Shown here piece by piece: positions 61,341 to 64,000 of a stretch of DNA of 64,000 nucleotides (the first letter of the stretch is position 1; each line of letters begins with the position of its first letter). The stretch comes from Mesorhizobium_B sp963522145 (GTDB lineage Bacteria; Pseudomonadota; Alphaproteobacteria; Rhizobiales; Rhizobiaceae). A program made the position numbers and the translations under genes. A model generated the notes under the pieces. The model was given only the letters and a program-made list of their open reading frames with translations. It did not search any database and was not told the origin of the DNA. The stretch spans positions 1 to 64,000 of the forward strand of contig CAUQXI010000014.1 of NCBI GenBank assembly GCA_963522145.1, read 5' to 3'.

Positions 61341-62613
61341 GCAGGCCGCCGAAGCGCTTGCGCAGCGTGCTCATCGTCCCGCCACTGTCGGCGGTGGCCT
61401 CAGCATTCGGCCCCGGCTCCGGATCCGGGGGGGCCGACACCACCACTGGAACGGCTTCTGCCTCGACCTTAGGCTGCGCAGCGGCCAGCTTGGCCGCTTC
61501 TTTTTGGGCCTTCACCGCGGCAGCGGCAAGTTCCTTCTCCTCGGCGGCCTTCTTCTTGGCCGCATCCGCCGCTTCCGCGGCTGCCACCTTGCGCCCCGTG
61601 GGTGAATCGATGCGGCCCATGCGCCCGGTCGTTGCCACCGTGCCGTCCGCCTGCAGCGAAGGCGGCTCGATCGGGATGCGCTCGCCGCGTGCCCGCTTCT
61701 TGGTCCACTCGGAAACGATGTTCGCTTCCTTCATGCCGGCGATGGAAGGCTTGGGCGCATCCGCCGCACCCTTGTCGAGTGCTGCCGCGAAGGCTGCCTG
61801 ATAGCTGCTCTGGTATGACTTGAAGGCGGTCTGCAAGGCGGCTGGCGGCGCGGCCACCGGACAGGCGCCTGCCGGCGAGAAGGTCTTGCCGGGCTCCGGC
61901 ACCATGTTGAACACATAGCGCTTCTCGCACACATCCACCTTCGGCGGCACCTTCGTGATCTCGAAGTGGTCGTAGCCTTCCTTGAGGTTCTGCCAGAACG
62001 GATAGTTCGAATCCTGCCTGTAGCGCGCCATGTTGGCGGGCGTCATGCGGAACGGAAAAGCCTGGATCTGGAAGTCTGTTTGCCCGCCTTTGAAGGCGTC
62101 GCGGCCGAGCGCGTAGATCTCCTCCACCTGCTCATCGGTCATAGAATAGCAGCCCGACGACGAGCACGCGCCATGCACCATCAGGTTCGAGCCGCGGCGG
62201 TCGTGCACGCGGTCAAAGGCGTTCGGGTAGCCGATATTGAAGGACAGGTGGTAGGAGGAATTGGGGTTCATCTGCGCGGGCTTCACGGAATAGAAGCCCT
62301 CAGGCGCCTGTCGATCGCCCTCGATGAATTTCGGCCCGAGCTTTCCCGACCACTTGCAGATGTCATACATCGAGATCAGGTCGTAGCGACCGTTGGTCTT
62401 CTGCTTCCAGACCTCGAGCTTGCCCTCTTCCTTGAAGATCCGGACCATGATCGGCGAACTCGCCTTCATGTCCTTGGCTTTCATGCGCGCGACGATCTTG
62501 GTCGAGAGCTCCTTGCCGCCCTTGGTCGCGAACTCGTTCAGCGCGGACTCGGAGCATCCCGACACAGCGAGCAGAACAAACAGGGCTGCCGCGCGGGCAA
62601 AGGATTTCGTCAT
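61330..62613 (-). CDS. L,D-transpeptidase (YkuD) family lipoprotein
   Basis: The 427-residue protein has a lipoprotein signal with lipobox VSGC (Cys about residue 20), then a YkuD-type catalytic domain with the HGACSSSGCYSMTD motif (catalytic Cys in SSGCYS). The C-terminal third has an Ala/Lys/Glu-rich coiled coil (residues about 330-395). It forms or edits 3-3 peptidoglycan cross-links or attaches lipoproteins; the exact reaction is inferred. The ATG at 62613 is set by the signal peptide. Confidence 0.92.
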   Translation of the reverse strand: MTKSFARAAALFVLLAVSGCSESALNEFATKGGKELSTKIVARMKAKDMKASSPIMVRIFKEEGKLEVWKQKTNGRYDLISMYDICKWSGKLGPKFIEGDRQAPEGFYSVKPAQMNPNSSYHLSFNIGYPNAFDRVHDRRGSNLMVHGACSSSGCYSMTDEQVEEIYALGRDAFKGGQTDFQIQAFPFRMTPANMARYRQDSNYPFWQNLKEGYDHFEITKVPPKVDVCEKRYVFNMVPEPGKTFSPAGACPVAAPPAALQTAFKSYQSSYQAAFAAALDKGAADAPKPSIAGMKEANIVSEWTKKRARGERIPIEPPSLQADGTVATTGRMGRIDSPTGRKVAAAEAADAAKKKAAEEKELAAAAVKAQKEAAKLAAAQPKVEAEAVPVVVSAPPDPEPGPNAEATADSGGTMSTLRKRFGGLLGG

Positions 62614-62789
62614 CGCGGTTCGATCACGCACTTCTTCTGGAATACCTCGACGTCGAGGATGAACCCTCAAGCTATCCCTGATCCTAGACTCGTTAACCTT
62701 GCGGATCGGTTACTGCGAAGGCCCGGGCTATTCCGACGTTTAAGCGTCCGCCTGCATGGAACCAATTCCAGCGGCGAATTTATGGCAGG

Positions 62790-63740
62790 TCAGAGCCTGC
62801 GTCCGATGGAAAGGAACTTCTCGCGCCGGTTCTCGCGGAAATCTGCGCCTGAGGCGATCATGTCGCGCAGCGTGCGCGCGATCTCCTCACCCGTTGCCGC
62901 GATCACCGTTTCCCGCCCGCGATGGGCGCCGCCGAGCGGCTCGGGGATGATCGTGTCCACGACGCCGAGTTCGATGAGGTCCTGCGCCGTGATCTTCATG
63001 GCGGTCGCCGCGTCGCGCGAGCGCGTGGTGTCGCGCCACAGGATCGAGGCGGCACCTTCCGGCGAGATCACCGAATAGATTGCGTGTTCCAGCATCAGCA
63101 CACGGTTGGCCGTGGCGATGGCAATCGCGCCGCCCGAGCCACCCTCGCCGATCACCACGGAAATGGAAGGCGACCGAAGCGCCAGGCAGGCGGAGGTCGA
63201 GCGCGCGATGGCTTCCGCCTGGCCGCGTTCTTCCGCGCCAACGCCGGGATAGGCGCCGGCCGTGTCCACCAGGGTGATCACGGGAAGCGAGTAGCGGTCG
63301 GCCAGTTCCATGATGCGCACGGCCTTGCGGTAGCCTTCTGGCCGCACCGAGCCGAAATTGTGCTTGAGGCGAGTCGCGGTGTCGGAGCCCTTTTCCTGGC
63401 CAATCACCGCCACGGCCTCGCCGCGGAACCGCGCGAGCCCGCCCACGATCGCATGGTCTTCCCCGAAGGCGCGGTCGCCTGCGAGCGGCGTGAAGTCGGT
63501 GAAAAGCTCTGCGAGATAATCGACGCAATGCGGCCGGTCGGGATGGCGCGCGACCTGCACCTTCTGCCACGGGTTGAGCGCGCGGTAGATGTCGCGCAAC
63601 GCGTCCGTGAGACGGCGCTCCAGCCGCGTGATCTCGTCGGTCACGTCCACCGCGCCGCCGGCTTCGGCGAGCTTCTTCAGTTCGAGGATCTTGGCTTCAA
63701 GCTCCGCAACCGGCTTTTCGAAGTCGAGGTAATTATACAT
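62790..63740 (-). CDS. accA: Acetyl-CoA carboxylase carboxyltransferase subunit alpha
   Basis: The 316-residue subunit transfers carboxyl from carboxybiotin to acetyl-CoA with AccD, the first step of fatty acid synthesis. Signature segments include NPWQKVQVARHPDRPHC, MELADRYSLPVITLVDTAGAYPGVGAEERGQAEAIARS, and GEGGSGGAIAIATANRVLMLEHAIYSVISPEGAASILW. Length and start (MYNYLDFEKPVAELE) are normal. The xerD-like gene lies upstream on the same strand after a 115-base gap. Confidence 0.98.
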   Translation of the reverse strand: MYNYLDFEKPVAELEAKILELKKLAEAGGAVDVTDEITRLERRLTDALRDIYRALNPWQKVQVARHPDRPHCVDYLAELFTDFTPLAGDRAFGEDHAIVGGLARFRGEAVAVIGQEKGSDTATRLKHNFGSVRPEGYRKAVRIMELADRYSLPVITLVDTAGAYPGVGAEERGQAEAIARSTSACLALRSPSISVVIGEGGSGGAIAIATANRVLMLEHAIYSVISPEGAASILWRDTTRSRDAATAMKITAQDLIELGVVDTIIPEPLGGAHRGRETVIAATGEEIARTLRDMIASGADFRENRREKFLSIGRRL

Positions 63741-63855
63741 TCAGCCGCCGGCACGCCTCAACACAGGGTTCTGCCGGTTCCGGTCGGAAGCCAAGCGCTT
63801 CCGACATAGACGAAAGCCCGGCCCATCGGCAAGTCGCGAGCACTGCGGCGGCCCC

Positions 63856-64000
<145 letters not shown>

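Overview
The window reads as chromosomal DNA of an alphaproteobacterium of the order Hyphomicrobiales (Rhizobiales). The DNA is GC-rich. The backbone gene order hpt, ftsE, ftsX, ydcF-like, plsC, chaC, DUF2125, prephenate dehydrogenase, hisC, metX, metW is familiar from rhizobia and their relatives. Other markers agree: aerobic-type cobaltochelatase genes cobS and cobT, a SAM-II riboswitch in front of metX, and a TIGR02302-family membrane protein next to lysA. I cannot fix the genus from the sequence alone; Aurantimonadaceae-like or Rhizobiaceae-like members are plausible.

Bases 1-17300 are backbone: a broken PIN-like toxin gene at the left edge; a TIGR02302 protein; lysA, lptM and argH; a TlpA-like thioredoxin; 3-hydroxybutyryl-CoA dehydrogenase with etfA and etfB; a rhomboid protease; a cobalamin adenosyltransferase; a YihY/BrkB protein; GluQRS; a 3-methyladenine DNA glycosylase; an HNH protein; DsbB; and a YqaA/DedA protein.

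Bases 17362-29966 are a 12.6 kb integrative element. It is inserted exactly in the anticodon loop of a host tRNA-Leu(CAA) gene. The 5' half of that gene remains at 17323-17361 and the 3' half at 29960-30012. Unusually, the junction does not rebuild the host gene; instead the element carries its own complete tRNA-Leu(CAA) at 17503-17587. The cargo is a divergent pair of giant proteins (1600 and about 1721 residues). Each has an N-terminal PD-(D/E)xK nuclease-like domain, a P-loop NTPase domain of STAND/NACHT type and a very long helical C-terminal part. The two are paralogous from the NTPase onward but carry different nuclease subtypes (Mrr-like in one, DUF4297/Cap4-like in the other). An integrase, an excisionase-like protein and a 55-residue protein complete the element. 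The best reading is an antiphage defence module in the style of Avs/STAND sensors, in an arrangement I do not recognise as a named system.

Bases 30100-64000 are backbone again: a class III aminotransferase, glutaryl-CoA dehydrogenase and an acyl-CoA synthetase; hpt; the ftsEX-plsC group; tyrC-hisC; riboswitch-controlled metXW; gloB; rpmB; a queuosine-precursor transporter whose leader looks like a preQ1-I riboswitch enclosing the start codon; cobT and cobS; a J-domain protein and BolA; an M20 amidohydrolase; a D,D-carboxypeptidase with a histidine-rich CobW-family GTPase; an L,D-transpeptidase lipoprotein with TusA; accA; and the 3' end of a xerD-like recombinase gene at the right edge.
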